NCBI RefSeq assembly: GCF_023503965.1
Contig: NZ_CP097298.1
Span: 496,001 to 560,000, forward strand
Source of the DNA: Brevundimonas albigilva
GTDB lineage: Bacteria > Pseudomonadota > Alphaproteobacteria > Caulobacterales > Caulobacteraceae
Direction: 5' to 3'
Length of the DNA stretch: 64,000 nucleotides
The notes below the pieces were generated by a model. That model was not told the origin of the DNA. It saw only the letters and a list, made by a program, of their open reading frames with translations, and made no database searches. A program made the position numbers and the translations under genes. Shown piece after piece: positions 9,355 through 18,824 of the stretch. Position 1 is the stretch's first letter. Every line of letters begins with the position of its first letter.

Positions 9355-10835
9355 CTAGAACAGCGTGCCCACCCAGGTCCGCACGGCCGCCTCGTCGGTC
9401 GGATTGCCGGTGTAGGCCAGGCCCTGGGCCGGCGTGAACGGCGCGTCGTTGCCCCGCTCGCGCGTCATCCAGGCCTTGTGGCCGTAGCTGAGCTCCGCAT
9501 AGTTCGACGGCAGGCGCAGCACGGTCGGCTCGATGAAGATCGAATCCTCGGCCGTCGCCGATCCGGCCAGGCGCACGTTCGGCAGGCGCGTCAGCAGGTC
9601 CAGCGTGTCCAGGCAGCCGCTGGTGCAGCCGCCGTCGACCAGCACGATCACCGGCCCCTGCACAGGGTTAGCCGCGCCCGTGTCCGGCACCGACGGGCGG
9701 CCCGGCAGGGTGAAGGTCGCCTGATTGGCCGCCAGGGCCGAATCGAAGGCGGCGACGATGGCCTGGGTCTGCTCGATGATCGGCGCCGATTCCTGGACGA
9801 AGCGCGGATCGGCCTGCATCCGGGCCAGGGTGTCGACGAACCACTGGCGGTTGGCCGGGGTGGCCCGATAGGTGACGGAGCCGGCCTCGGGCTGGCGGCT
9901 GACGGTGAACTCCGGCGTCCAGATGCGGTTGGCCAGGCCATAGCCGCGCGACGTGGCGTTCAGCGCGGCGCCGTTGGCCCCGCGCAGGTCGATGACCACG
10001 CCCTGCGGCCCGCGGATCGCCGGCAGCTGCGCCTCGACCGCGGCGTAGAAGGCGTCCCAGCCCGCGTCGTCGGCCAGGCTGTGGACGTGGATCCAGGGAC
10101 GGCCGTCGACGGTTTCGACCGCCAGCGGATTGGCGCCGGGCGTATAGACGCTGGCGCGGTAGGCGGCTTCCATCGCCGCGCGGTCGACGGTCTGGGGCGG
10201 CAGGCGATAGTCGCGGGTGCGACGGCCCTGCTTGAACTGGCATTCCCCGGTCGGAACGCCGCCGGCGAACGGGTTGTTGCGGTTCCACAGCAGATAGGGC
10301 GCCGTGCGCACCTTGCCCGCCTCGGTCGTCAGGTCGCCTTCCCAGCGGTCCAGCTTTTCGGAGGCCATCTGGGCGGCGGTTTCCTCGCCGCAGCCCACGA
10401 AGACGGCGCCGACCGGCGGCAGGCCCCGCACGCCCGGCTGCACATAGGAGACGACGTATTCGCCGTTGCGCCAGGCCGTCGCCAGCCCCGGCCAGCCGAT
10501 GGCGAAGAACGGCCCCAGGCCGTCATAGGTCGGGCGGATGGCGATGTTCGAATCACGGAAGCCGTTGGCGTAGAACCGCATCAGATAGGCGTGGCTGTCG
10601 CCGCTGTTGACGCGGCCGACCTGACCCAGGGCCTCTTGCAGGCCGGCGTCGATCCAGGCGCGGAAGTCCTCGCTGGCGGCGCCGGGAACCACGGCGGCGA
10701 TGGATGGTTGGCGGCCAAGGCGTCGTGCGCGGCCTGAAGGTCCTGCTGCGCCAGCGCGCGGAAATCCTGGGCCGAGGCGGCGCCGGCGGCGAGAGCCACG
10801 GCCAGGGCCGAGGCGGCGGCGAACATGCGGGTCAT
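9355..10835 (-). CDS. S41-peptidase-like exported protein (frameshifted)
   Basis: An approximately 490-residue exported protein. The first frame starts MTRMFAAASALAVALAAGAA, a clear signal peptide, and runs to AAHDALAANHPS. The rest continues in another frame from VVPGAASEDFRAWIDAGLQEA to the stop at 9355. The tail-processing-protease-like core shows GVVIDLRGANG and VIVLVDGGCTSGCLDTLDLL; in S41 enzymes the nucleophilic Ser lies in this latter loop. The break near 10695-10705 matches one lost base. A 19-bp palindrome lies 38 nt upstream of the start. The catalytic assignment is inferred from motifs. Confidence 0.75.
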
Positions 10836-10872
10836 GGGGGAACTCCTGAAGCCTGCTCACGAAGGGGGCGAC

Positions 10873-10891
10873 GACGTTAAAGCTTAACGTC
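10873..10891. promoter_or_regulatory. Palindromic operator candidate upstream of the S41-like gene
   Basis: GACGTTAA-AGC-TTAACGTC is a perfect 8-bp-arm inverted repeat in the gap between lipB and the S41-like gene, 38 nt before the latter's start codon. This is a likely regulator-binding position; the regulator is unknown. Confidence 0.45.
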
Positions 10892-10962
10892 CCCACGCTT
10901 GCCAACCCCGCAGGCCGCCTTTTCGCCCTCGCATCGCCCCGGATGCGGCGATGCGGCGCGGC

Positions 10963-11679
10963 CTACAGGGGCGGCGTCGCCGGCGTCGTCGGGCCGAACA
11001 GGCGGCGGAAGCTGTCGTGCAGCGCGCCGTCCGCCTCGTCCATCGCCGCCAGGACGCCCAGGTCGACCAGGCTGGTCACCCCATGCTCCTGGATGCCGCA
11101 CGGCACGATGCCGCCGAAGTGGGACAGGTCGGGTTCGACGTTCAGGCTGACGCCGTGGAAGGTCACCCATTTGCGGACCTTCACGCCGATGGCGGCGATC
11201 TTGTCCTCGCGCGCCCAGCCCGCGCCCTTGCGTTCGACCCACACGCCGACGCGGCCGTCGCGCACGCCCGCCGGGACGCCGAAGGCGGCCAGCGCCTCGA
11301 TCAGCCAGCCTTCCAGCCCGCGCACGAAGGCCCGCACGTCGCGCCCGCGCCGGCCCAGGTCCAGCATCACATAGGCCACGCGCTGGCCGGGGCCGTGATA
11401 GGTGAACTGCCCGCCCCGCCCCGTCCGGTGGACCGGGAAACGCCCGGCGTCCAGCAGGTCCTCGTCCCGCGCCGAGACGCCGGCGGTGTAGAGCGGGGGA
11501 TGCTCCAGCAGCCACACCATCTCTGCCGCCTCGCCCGCGGCGATGGCGGCGACGCGCGCCTCCATGAAGGCCTCGGCGGCCGCATAGTCGACGGGGGCGG
11601 CGGAGACCGCCCATTCGACCGGACGATCGTCGTCGCGAAACAGCGTCCTGGACGGGGGACTTAACGGCTCGGCAAGCAT
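10963..11679 (-). CDS. lipB: Lipoyl(octanoyl) transferase LipB
   Basis: A 238-residue enzyme moving octanoate from acyl carrier protein to lipoyl domains (for example the pyruvate dehydrogenase E2), ahead of LipA. Signatures are [29 protein letters not shown], the Lys in [15 protein letters not shown], and the acyl-thioester Cys in GIVPCGI. It is cytoplasmic. It starts 9 nt from the divergent FliN-domain gene, so the two genes have almost no space for separate promoters. Confidence 0.96.
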   Translation of the reverse strand: MLAEPLSPPSRTLFRDDDRPVEWAVSAAPVDYAAAEAFMEARVAAIAAGEAAEMVWLLEHPPLYTAGVSARDEDLLDAGRFPVHRTGRGGQFTYHGPGQRVAYVMLDLGRRGRDVRAFVRGLEGWLIEALAAFGVPAGVRDGRVGVWVERKGAGWAREDKIAAIGVKVRKWVTFHGVSLNVEPDLSHFGGIVPCGIQEHGVTSLVDLGVLAAMDEADGALHDSFRRLFGPTTPATPPL

Positions 11680-11688
11680 GACCCTTCA

Positions 11689-11997
11689 ATGTGGGCGGCG
11701 GGGCGGTTGCGCAAGGGCGCGCGCCCGAGTGAACCGGATCGCATCTTGAGCCAGATCGAAGCTGTCGACGTCGAAATCTCCGTGGTGCTGGGCCGGTCGG
11801 TGCTGCCGATGTCCCAATTGCTGCGCATGGGCCGCGGCGCGGTGATTCCGCTGGACGCCTCCGAGCGGGACGAGGTGTGGATCCTGGCCAACAACCACCC
11901 GGTGGCGCGCGGCGAGATCGAGATTCGCGACGACCGCATCGCCATCACCGTGACCCGCCCCGCCGACGTCTATGACTTCATGGCCGGCGCGGCCTGA
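11689..11997 (+). CDS. FliN-type SpoA-domain protein
   Basis: Up to 102 residues, consisting mainly of one SpoA (FliN/FliM C-terminal) domain: VDVEISVVLGRSVLPMSQLLRMGRGAVIPLD, then EVWILANNHPVARGEI and ITVTRP. Such domains build the flagellar C-ring switch and bind CheY or export proteins. The upstream ATG at 11689 has no good Shine-Dalgarno. An in-frame TTG at 11746 would give an 83-residue domain-only protein. It is divergent from lipB and about 5.5 kb from flbT/flaF. It is probably the flagellar motor switch FliN; a paralogue is possible. Confidence 0.8.
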   Translation: MWAAGRLRKGARPSEPDRILSQIEAVDVEISVVLGRSVLPMSQLLRMGRGAVIPLDASERDEVWILANNHPVARGEIEIRDDRIAITVTRPADVYDFMAGAA

Positions 11998-12074
11998 CGG
12001 CCCGTCCCGGCGACGTCGTTGCTGGCACTAGACACCCGCCGCCCACTCGTCTATTCGCCGCCGCTCCGATGCGA

Positions 12075-12159
12075 GCGGTCGTGGCGGAATTGGTAGACGC
12101 GCAGCGTTGAGGTCGCTGTGGGGCAACCCGTGGAAGTTCGAGTCTTCTCGACCGCACCA
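12075..12159 (+). tRNA. tRNA-Leu (GAG)
   Basis: An 85-nt class II tRNA with acceptor GCGGTCG/CGACCGC, anticodon stem CAGCG/CGCTG around TTGAGGT, a long variable arm TGGGGCAACCCG, and encoded ACCA. Confidence 0.97.
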
Positions 12160-12225
12160 TCTGGTTTGACAGGGCGATTCATCGGCTAACTGCGGCTGGG
12201 CACACTACCAACGGGAGGCGACAAC

Positions 12226-13640
12226 GTGAGCACCACGGACACCGCCCTCCTGAGCGCCGAGCCGGATGTCGAGGAACACGTCGCCCTGGACGAGGACTAC
12301 GTCCTCACGCCCGGCTTCGTCGAAAAGGTCGTGGACGCCGCCGACGACGGCGACGGAATGCGGCTGCGCTCGCTGCTGGAAGACCTGCACCCCGCCGACG
12401 TCGCCGACCTGATGGGCTTCCTGACGGCCGAGCACCGGGCCGTGGTGGTGCTGTGGCTGCCGCCCGAACTGCTGGCCGAGACCCTGCCCGAGCTGGACGA
12501 CGGCATCCGCGAGGAGGTGCTGGAGCGCGTGCCGCACGGCACCCTGGCCGAGGCGCTGCAGGAACTGGATTCCGACGACGCCGCCGCCGTGGTCGAGGAC
12601 CTGGAGGACGACCAGCGCGAACGCGTCCTGGCCGCCATGCCCGAGGTCGACCGCGCCGCCATCGAGAGCAGCCTGGGCTATGCTGAGGATTCCGCCGGCC
12701 GCCTGATGCAGCGCGAGGTCATGGCCGCGCCCCAGTTCTGGAACGTCGGCGACACCATCGACCACATCCGCCGCCAGGGCGACGACCTGCCCGAACTGTT
12801 CTTCGACATCTATGTGGTCGATCCCGTGAACCGCCCCGTCGGCGGCGTGGCGGTCAGCAGCCTGCTGCGCGCCCCCGGTCCACGCCCCTGTCGGACCTGA
12901 TGGACCCGATCAACGAGATCGCCGTCGACCAGGACCAGGAAGAGGTCGCCTACATCTTCGAGAAATACCACCTGATCTCGGCGCCCGTGGTCGACGCCGG
13001 CGGGCGGCTGGTGGGCCAGATCACCGTCGACGACATCGTCAACATCATCCAGGAAGAGAACCGCGAGGACATCCTGCGCCTGGCCGGCGTGTCCGACGAG
13101 GATCGCGGCTCCAGCGTGGCCGAGATCGTGCGCGGCCGCGTGCCCTGGCTGGCGATCAACCTGGCCACCGCGGCCCTGGGCGCCAGCGTCATCGGCCTGT
13201 TCGAGGGCACCATCCAGCAGATCGTGGCCCTGGCGGTGCTGATGCCGATCGTGTCGGCCATCGGCGGCAACGCCGGGACCCAGGCCCTGACGGTGACGGT
13301 GCGGGCGCTGGCGACGCGTGAGCTGAACTCGGCCAACGCCACGCGCACCTTCCTGCGCGAACTGGCGGTGGGCATGGCCAACGGCCTGGTCCTGGCGCCG
13401 CTGATCGGCGTGGCGGCCGCCTTCTGGTTCCGCGACGAGGACTGGCGCATCGGCCTGGTCATCGCCGCCGCCATGGTGCTGAACCTGCTGGTCGCGGCGA
13501 TGGTGGGGATGCTGACGCCCCTGACCCTGTCGAGGCTGAAGCTGGACCCCGCGGTGTCCTCGGCCGTGTTCGTCACGGCGACGACGGACTTCTTCGGCTT
13601 CCTGATCTTCCTGGGCCTGGCGACGATCGTCCTGCTTTAG
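12226..13640 (+). CDS. mgtE: Magnesium transporter MgtE (frameshifted)
   Basis: About 471 residues once rejoined. The N-terminal MgtE domain (ALLEDLHPADVADLM-like helices, about 1-150) is followed by two CBS domains that sense cytoplasmic Mg2+. The C-terminal channel has five helices, including VLMPIVSAIGGNAGTQAL, a hallmark of the pore. Frame is lost in the five-C run at 12872-12876. Adding one C restores continuity into RSTPLSDLMDPINEIAVDQDQ. The GTG start has a good GGGAGG Shine-Dalgarno. It acts in the inner membrane. The break is very probably a sequencing deletion. Confidence 0.92.
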
Positions 13641-13720
13641 CCGCGAGGCGGGCGTAGGTCGGCCCGCCCCTTGCTGAGATCGGTGCGAGGGCCCCGCCTC
13701 CGTATCGAATTGGGTCAATC

Positions 13721-14802
13721 GTGTCCGAAGCCGTAGTGAATCCGAACAAGGTGTCCCGCGCCGGGGTCATCCTGATCAAGAGCTTCGAGGGCTTTCGCCC
13801 GGCGGCCGTGCGCCGCGCCGACGGCGTGTGGGTGATCGGCTATGGCCACACCGCCTCGGCCCGCGAGGGCGCCACCGTCTCGGAATCGGACGCCGAACTG
13901 CTGCTTCAGTACGACCTGATCCCGGTGGTGCGCGCCGTGCGCGAGGCGGTCACGGTCCCGCTGAACGGGCATCAGTTCGACGCCCTGGCCAGCTTCGCCT
14001 TCTCGGTCGGGGTCGAGCGGTTCCTGGTCTCAGACGTCCTGGTCCTGGTCAACGCCGGCCGGCCGCAGGACGCCGCCGCCGCCATCCTGGGCTGGCACGA
14101 CGCGGCCGAGGCACATCTGCCGCCGCGTCGCCGCACCGCCGAGCGCGCCCTGTTCAACACCGCGCCCGGCGCGCCCGCCGCCCTGGTCGACCTGCTGATG
14201 CAGCTCTGGCGCCGTTTCCGGCCGTGGCCGCGCCGCAGGACGCCTCGCCCCAGGACGCCGACGTGGCGCCTTTCCCCAGCGCGAACGACGCCGATTTCGG
14301 AGCCTCGGCTCCGGCGGGTTTCGGCACGGACGGTCCCCTCACCGCCCGTGATCCGATAAGAGCGGCCCCGGCGTCTCTCGACGCCGGGGCGGTTCTGACG
14401 CTGACCGAACGGACCGCCACGGACCGACTGGCCCTGTCGGCGGCCAACGACGCCCCGCCCGCGCCTGCGGCTGCGGACCCCGCCCCGGCGGACACCCGCG
14501 TGGTGTGGTCGGGCGACGCCCCGGCCGCACAGACTGACGAGGCCGCCGCCCCCGCCGAGGCCGCCGAGACCTTGAAGCCGGCCCCCGCCAGCGCCGATCC
14601 GGGCAGCCCCTGGCCCTTCTTCATCCTGGGCGCGCTCGGCATGGTGGCCTTGGGGGCCGCCGGGGCCGCCTTTCGTCGTGCGGCGCATCCGGGCGGCGGC
14701 GACACGGGACTGATCGGCGCCGCCCTGGGCGTCATCGCCGTCGCCTGCATCGCGGTCGCGGGCTGGAACCTGTATCAGCGCTGGGGCCGTCCCGGCCGCT
14801 GA
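13721..14802 (+). CDS. spmX: SpmX-like muramidase-domain polarity protein (frameshifted)
   Basis: About 360 residues once rejoined. A GH24 lysozyme-like domain (about 10-150) includes [18 protein letters not shown] and [14 protein letters not shown] Pro/Ala/Asp-rich acidic linker and two C-terminal membrane helices follow ([18 protein letters not shown] and [19 protein letters not shown]). This layout is that of Caulobacter SpmX, which recruits the kinase DivJ to the stalked pole. The catalytic Glu is kept (residue 23), but the GH24 Asp and Thr positions hold Arg32 and Val38, so it is probably not an active lysozyme. The frame changes between about 14195 and 14225. Naming rests on architecture. 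Confidence 0.78.
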
Positions 14803-14848
14803 AGGCCGCGCTTGGCGAAGGGCCGTGCGCGATGCTACGCCCTTGGGC

Positions 14849-16012
14849 ATGAGCATTCCCTTCGCGCCCCAATCCATGGAATTCGGCCTCGGCGAGACCG
14901 CCGACGCCATTCGCGACACGACCGCCCGCTGGGCCGCCGACCGGCTGGCGCCGCGCGCGGCCCAGATCGACGCGACCAACACCTTCGCGCGCGACCTGTG
15001 GCCCGAGATGGGCGAACTGGGGCTGCACGGAATCACTGTCGAGGAAGAGTTCGGCGGCCTGGGCCTGGGCTACCTGGAACACGTCGTGGCGATGGAGGAG
15101 GTGTCGCGCGCCTCCGCCTCGATCGGCCTTTCCTACGGCGCCCACTCCAATCTGTGCGTCAACCAGATCCGCCGCTGGGGCACGCCCGAGCAGAAGGCGA
15201 AATACCTGCCCAAGCTGATCTCGGGCGAACACGTCGGCTCCCTGGCGATGTCGGAGGCCGGCTCCGGCTCGGACGTCATGTCGATGAAGACCCGCGCCGA
15301 CAGGAAGGGCGACCGCTACGTCCTGAACGGGACCAAGTTCTGGATCACCAACGCCCCGCACGCCGAGACCCTGGTGGTTTACGCCCGCACCGGCGACGGC
15401 AACGGCGGCGTCACCGCCTTCCTGATCGAGAAGGGCATGAAGGGCTTCAGCGTCTCCAAGAAGCTGGACAAGATGGGAATGCGCGGCTCCGACACCGCCG
15501 AACTGGTGTTCGAGGACTGCGAAGTCCCCGAAGACAACATCATGGGCGGCGAAGGACGCGGCGCCGCCGTGCTGATGAGCGGCCTGGACTATGAGCGCGC
15601 GGTGCTGTCGGCCGGTCCGCTGGGCATCATGCAGGCGGCGCTGGACGTGGTCCTGCCCTACGTCCGCGACCGCAAGCAGTTCGGCAAGGCCATCGGCTCG
15701 TTCCAGCTGATGCAGGCCAAGGTGGCCGACATGTACGTGGCCCTGAACAGCGCCCGCGCCTACGTCTATGCGGTCGCCCGCGCCTGCGACCAGGGCAAGA
15801 CCACCCGCTACGACGCCGCCGGCGCCATCCTGCTGGCCTCCGAGAACGCCGTGAAGGTCACGCTGGAAGCCGTCCAGGCCCTCGGCGGCGCCGGCTACAC
15901 CAGGGAATGGCCGGTCGAGCGGCTGGTCCGCGACGCCAAGCTCTACGACATCGGCGCCGGCACCAACGAGATCCGCCGCTTCCTGATCGGCCGGGAACTG
16001 CTGGGAAGCTGA
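14849..16012 (+). CDS. ivd: Isovaleryl-CoA dehydrogenase
   Basis: A 387-residue FAD acyl-CoA dehydrogenase of leucine breakdown (isovaleryl-CoA to 3-methylcrotonyl-CoA), passing electrons to ETF. Motifs are [23 protein letters not shown], the candidate catalytic Glu in [17 protein letters not shown] (placed as in isovaleryl-CoA dehydrogenases), and [19 protein letters not shown]. The start at 14849 ([12 protein letters not shown]) matches family starts; an ATG at 14825 with AAGGG upstream is possible. The usual liu partners are not adjacent, though an enoyl-CoA hydratase of this type lies at 54.6 kb. Confidence 0.93.
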   Translation: MSIPFAPQSMEFGLGETADAIRDTTARWAADRLAPRAAQIDATNTFARDLWPEMGELGLHGITVEEEFGGLGLGYLEHVVAMEEVSRASASIGLSYGAHSNLCVNQIRRWGTPEQKAKYLPKLISGEHVGSLAMSEAGSGSDVMSMKTRADRKGDRYVLNGTKFWITNAPHAETLVVYARTGDGNGGVTAFLIEKGMKGFSVSKKLDKMGMRGSDTAELVFEDCEVPEDNIMGGEGRGAAVLMSGLDYERAVLSAGPLGIMQAALDVVLPYVRDRKQFGKAIGSFQLMQAKVADMYVALNSARAYVYAVARACDQGKTTRYDAAGAILLASENAVKVTLEAVQALGGAGYTREWPVERLVRDAKLYDIGAGTNEIRRFLIGRELLGS

Positions 16013-16044
16013 CGGCTTCTCCTTCACGGAAGGAGACCATCCCC

Positions 16045-16226
16045 ATGCCCGCCAAATCCGCCGCCCAGCAAAAGGCCGCCGGCGCCGCCCTGTCGGCCAA
16101 GCGCGGCGACACGCCCAAGTCCGAACTGAAGGGCGCGTCCAAGTCGATGCTGTCGATGAGCGAAAAGCAGCTCGAGGAATTCGCCCACACCAAGCGCAAG
16201 GCAAGCCCGAGCACGTCAAGCGCTGA
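16045..16226 (+). CDS. DUF3008 small basic protein (frameshifted)
   Basis: A small Lys/Ser-rich protein starting MPAKSAAQQKAAGAALSAKR with a strong GGAAGGAG Shine-Dalgarno. GASKSMLSMSEKQLEEFAHT is the family core. The frame is lost at the GG of 16200-16201. One added G restores the conserved ending KRKGKPEHVKR and a stop at 16226, giving about 60 residues. Members are short, hydrophilic and often stress-associated; function is unproven. The read as it stands would run on into unrelated sequence. Confidence 0.8.
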
Positions 16227-16293
16227 GCCTGCGGCGCGGCGGCTTGGCGATCTTACGAAACGGTATGTGGCGGGCCGGGATCATCTCGCCTAA

Positions 16294-16965
16294 ATGCCTC
16301 CAACCGTGACCCGAGCGCCGCTGCCGATGCCCCCGATCGACGACCAGACCGACGCCACGCGCCGCTTCTCCGACGTGCTGGAATCCCTGGGCGAGGGCGC
16401 GGACCCGAAACTGACGCTGCAGGAACTGGTCGCCGCCTTTGGCGAGCGCGGCTTCGGCGCGATCATCCTGGTGCTTTCGCTGCTGGCCCTTCTGCCCTGG
16501 CCGCCGGGCGGCAAGGCGGTCTTCGCCCTGCCCATAATCCTGATGTCGCTGGAGCTGGCGTTTCAGCGCGACACCGTCTGGCTGCCCCGCTGGGCCCTGC
16601 GCGCCTCGGTCAGCCGCGCGGCCTACCGATCGGGCGTCTCGCGCATCATGAAACTGATCCGCAGGGTCGAGGCGCTGACCCGGCCCCGCCTGCACTATCT
16701 CACCGGCGAGGTCGCCGACATCGTGACCGGCCTGGTCTGCGTGGTCCTGGCGCTGATCATGGCGCTGCCCATTCCGTTCGGGGACGCCCTGCCCGGCATC
16801 GCCCTGGTGCTGTTCGCCATGGGCATGATGCAGCGCGACGGCGCCGCCATCATCCTGGGCGTGATCGCCACGGCGGCCTGCGGCCTGTACCTGTTCCTGA
16901 TCTGGGCCACGGTGGTGGAGGTGGCCCACCACGTCGCGGGCTGGTTCGCCCACCTGGCGGGCTGA
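16294..16965 (+). CDS. ExoD-family membrane protein
   Basis: A 223-residue protein of the ExoD family, named from a Sinorhizobium protein affecting exopolysaccharide. The N-terminal RRFSDVLESLGEG, LTLQELVAAFGERGFGAIILVLSLLALLPWPPGG and LPIILMSLELAFQRDTVWLP are characteristic. Three or four helices follow, two of them at the C-terminus. It is an inner-membrane protein; the molecular role is unknown for the family. It runs towards the minus-strand small ORF and shares the hairpin at 16971-17003. Confidence 0.88.
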   Translation: MPPTVTRAPLPMPPIDDQTDATRRFSDVLESLGEGADPKLTLQELVAAFGERGFGAIILVLSLLALLPWPPGGKAVFALPIILMSLELAFQRDTVWLPRWALRASVSRAAYRSGVSRIMKLIRRVEALTRPRLHYLTGEVADIVTGLVCVVLALIMALPIPFGDALPGIALVLFAMGMMQRDGAAIILGVIATAACGLYLFLIWATVVEVAHHVAGWFAHLAG

Positions 16966-16970
16966 GAGAA

Positions 16971-17003
16971 CAAAAGGGCCGCCGCGTCGCCGCGACGGCC
17001 CTT
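16971..17003 (-). terminator. Terminator of the small ORF at 17050-17115
   Basis: A 13-bp stem with one mismatch (AAGGGCCG arm near 16974, CGGCCCTT arm ending 17003) is followed on the minus strand by TTTTG. It is less U-rich on the plus strand, where it could weakly end exoD. Confidence 0.75.
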
Positions 17004-17049
17004 CATTGTCTGACCGCGAACGGCCGGACCGCAACTCAGCCTGAAAGGA

Positions 17050-17115
17050 TCAGGCCCGAACCTCTCCGAGGCCCAGGGTCGCGGCCACCGCACGCGATTG
17101 ATGACAATGAGACAC
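17050..17115 (-). CDS. 21-residue ORF with extended Shine-Dalgarno
   Basis: A GTG-started ORF whose peptide begins MSHCHQSRA and ends LGLGEVRA. The start lies 7 nt after GGAGG within GAAAGGAGGTGATCCAG, which is complementary over 17 nt to the 3' end of 16S rRNA. The stop is 47 nt before a Rho-independent terminator, so the minus-strand unit is compact. It follows flaF on the same strand with a 98-nt gap that includes TTGCAC-16 nt-TTACCT, a possible promoter. No family is recognised. It could be a leader peptide, a small protein, or a decoy binding 16S 3' ends. Coding status is unproven. Confidence 0.5.
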   Translation of the reverse strand: MSHCHQSRAVAATLGLGEVRA

Positions 17116-17213
17116 TGGATCACCTCCTTTCGACTGTTGAACAGGGAGATGAAAGGTAAGACGCCCCAAGGCCTTGTGCAAAGAGGCTTCCCGATTTCGT
17201 GAAGGGCGCGCCG

Positions 17214-17576
17214 TCAGGCCGCCTGCTGCTGGCCCGACAGGCCCTGCATCATCATGCGGTTCAGGTCGATCAGGTCCTGGAAGGTCTCCTCGCCGCGCAT
17301 GACGGCCGACGAATGGCGGTTCACGAACAGGCTCAGCGAGATGATCTGCGCCCGCATCGACTGGCCCAGGGCGTTGTGCGGGCTGGTGCAGTCGGTCGCC
17401 AGCGCGCTCCACAGCCGCCGGTTCCAGTCCAGGGCGTCGATCCGCGTCGCCACGTCGGTCGGCTCCACGCCCGAGGCGTGGACGAGCGCGCGCGTCACCT
17501 GACCGAACAGGCGATACTCCATGTCGCGCGGCGACTCAGTCCGGGTCGCCGCCGCCGTGTACGCCTGAAGCGACAT
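17214..17576 (-). CDS. flaF: Flagellar biosynthesis regulator FlaF
   Basis: A 120-residue FlaF, needed in Caulobacter for flagellin translation and secretion, acting with FlbT. Signatures are [28 protein letters not shown] start residues, the central [13 protein letters not shown], and [17 protein letters not shown]. It is helical and cytoplasmic. The start lies inside the end of flbT (41-nt overlap), so translation is coupled. The flagellin genes themselves are not in the window. Confidence 0.93.
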   Translation of the reverse strand: MSLQAYTAAATRTESPRDMEYRLFGQVTRALVHASGVEPTDVATRIDALDWNRRLWSALATDCTSPHNALGQSMRAQIISLSLFVNRHSSAVMRGEETFQDLIDLNRMMMQGLSGQQQAA

Positions 17577-17958
17577 TCAGCACTCTCTCTTCATATTCGA
17601 CAATCTTGCGGGCCGACATCAGGGCCTTGTAGTATTCGCGCGCCAGCACGTGGCGCGACGCCGAGACGCACTCGGCCAGGATGTCCGCATTGCGGGTGGC
17701 GCCCATGAACTCGGTGATGCGCAGCGCCATCTCGTCGTAGAACTTGGCCGCCGATCCCTCGTCCAGATACATCATCATGATCGGGAAATAGATGCGGCGC
17801 GCGGGCGTGGTGACGTCCTCGGCCTGCATGATGTCCTTCTCGCGCAGGACGCTGGCCTTGTTCTGCAGGATCAACACGCCCCGACGATCGCCGTTCTGCA
17901 CCACGGCGCCGTTCAGCACGAACTTCTCGCCCGGCTTGAGAGACAGCTTCAAAGGCAT
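17536..17958 (-). CDS. flbT: Flagellar biosynthesis repressor FlbT
   Basis: A 140-residue FlbT, which in Caulobacter binds the 5' leader of flagellin fljK mRNA and limits its translation until the hook is complete. The start [19 protein letters not shown] at 17958 is diagnostic, with [18 protein letters not shown] and the C-terminal helix [18 protein letters not shown]. It is cytoplasmic and forms a two-gene unit with flaF. Confidence 0.95.
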   Translation of the reverse strand: MPLKLSLKPGEKFVLNGAVVQNGDRRGVLILQNKASVLREKDIMQAEDVTTPARRIYFPIMMMYLDEGSAAKFYDEMALRITEFMGATRNADILAECVSASRHVLAREYYKALMSARKIVEYEERVLNVASGVHGGGDPD

Positions 17959-18116
17959 CGGCGGAGGACTCCCACGATCCGGCGCGATCGCTTGCGTCAT
18001 AAGCCGACCGGAACGAATCCAGGTTAAAGAAGCAGGGTTAACCATCCCTTGTCCGCCGGGTCCGTGGGAACGCCTAGCCCCCGCCTCACGTTGTCGAACC
18101 AGACAGGAGGCGAACG

Positions 18117-18556
18117 ATGGCCGACATCGATTTTGACGACGATCAGGAACAGTCCGAAACCTTCGACGAGACGCATCTCGACGACGAGGGCGACGGCGAA
18201 TTCTGCTGGACGAGGCCGATCCGGTGCTGGACGTGACCCAGGCCGACGGCGACGCCGACGAGGACGCCTTCGACGAGGACGACCTGGACATCGACGACCA
18301 GCTGGCCCTGGACGGGGTCGAGCGCGAAGCCGACGCCCTGCTGGGCGTCGACGGCGAGCAGCGCAACCAGTCCGACGCCGACAGCAACGGCGCCCAGGCC
18401 GACGACGAGGTCGAACTCGTCTATTCCGGACTGATGCGGAACCAGCGCGGGGCCCAGGCCAGCGCGGCGCACTGGGAGGCCAAGCGCCTCTCGGACGACG
18501 ACATCGAAGACCTCGGTTACGGCCCCGACGCGGACGCCGATCAACCGCAACGATAA
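18117..18556 (+). CDS. Highly acidic hypothetical protein (frameshifted)
   Basis: About 146 residues once rejoined, starting MADIDFDDDQEQSETFDETH with an excellent AGGAGG Shine-Dalgarno. Frame is lost around 18203-18206. Adding one base joins GEF to LLDEADPVLDVTQADGDADEDAF. The composition is extremely Asp/Glu-rich, giving a very low pI. The C-terminal AAHWEAKRLSDDDIEDLGY segment looks helical. No membrane segment is seen and no family is recognised. It precedes the 64-residue gene by 10 nt, so the two are probably cotranscribed. Confidence 0.7.
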
Positions 18557-18566
18557 GGAGAGACCC

Positions 18567-18761
18567 ATGGACAAGGACGCCCGTCGCGACGCCGACACCG
18601 ACACCCCGCACGCCAAGCGCGCGCCCGCCGACGCCGCCAAGCCTGATCAGCTGAACGAAGGCGACCGCAAGGCCGAAAGCCGCCAGGAAGCCCTGGTCGA
18701 CGAAGGCATCGAGGAAACCTTCCCCGCCAGCGACCCGGTCTCGGCCAAGCGCATCACCTGA
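18567..18761 (+). CDS. Small conserved protein with TFPASDPVS motif
   Basis: A 64-residue hydrophilic protein (MDKDARRDADTDTPHAKRAP at the start) ending in EGIEETFPASDPVSAKRIT. The TFPASDP(P/V)S tail is a recurrent motif of small proteobacterial proteins of unknown function. A good AAGGAGAG Shine-Dalgarno precedes the ATG. It is second in a unit with the acidic protein and is followed by a strong hairpin terminator. Confidence 0.82.
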   Translation: MDKDARRDADTDTPHAKRAPADAAKPDQLNEGDRKAESRQEALVDEGIEETFPASDPVSAKRIT

Positions 18762-18789
18762 TCGCTGTTCAGGATCGCCCCGATCCGCT

Positions 18790-18823
18790 AACCCGCTTCG
18801 TGACATTCACGGAGCGGGTTTTT
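18790..18823 (+). terminator. Terminator overlapping the moxR ribosome-binding site
   Basis: AACCCGCT-t-CGTG-acatt-CACG-g-AGCGGGTT then TTTC. The final T tract ends one base before the moxR ATG, and the only Shine-Dalgarno-like sequence (GGAG, 18811-18814) lies in the 3' arm. Confidence 0.75.
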
Positions 18824-18824
18824 C

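Noticed and set aside
17115..17131. Possible fragment of a 16S rRNA gene
   Set aside because: Identity to the 16S 3' end covers only 17 nt; the sequence just upstream does not match the conserved helix 45 region, so this is an extended Shine-Dalgarno on the minus strand and not an rRNA remnant.
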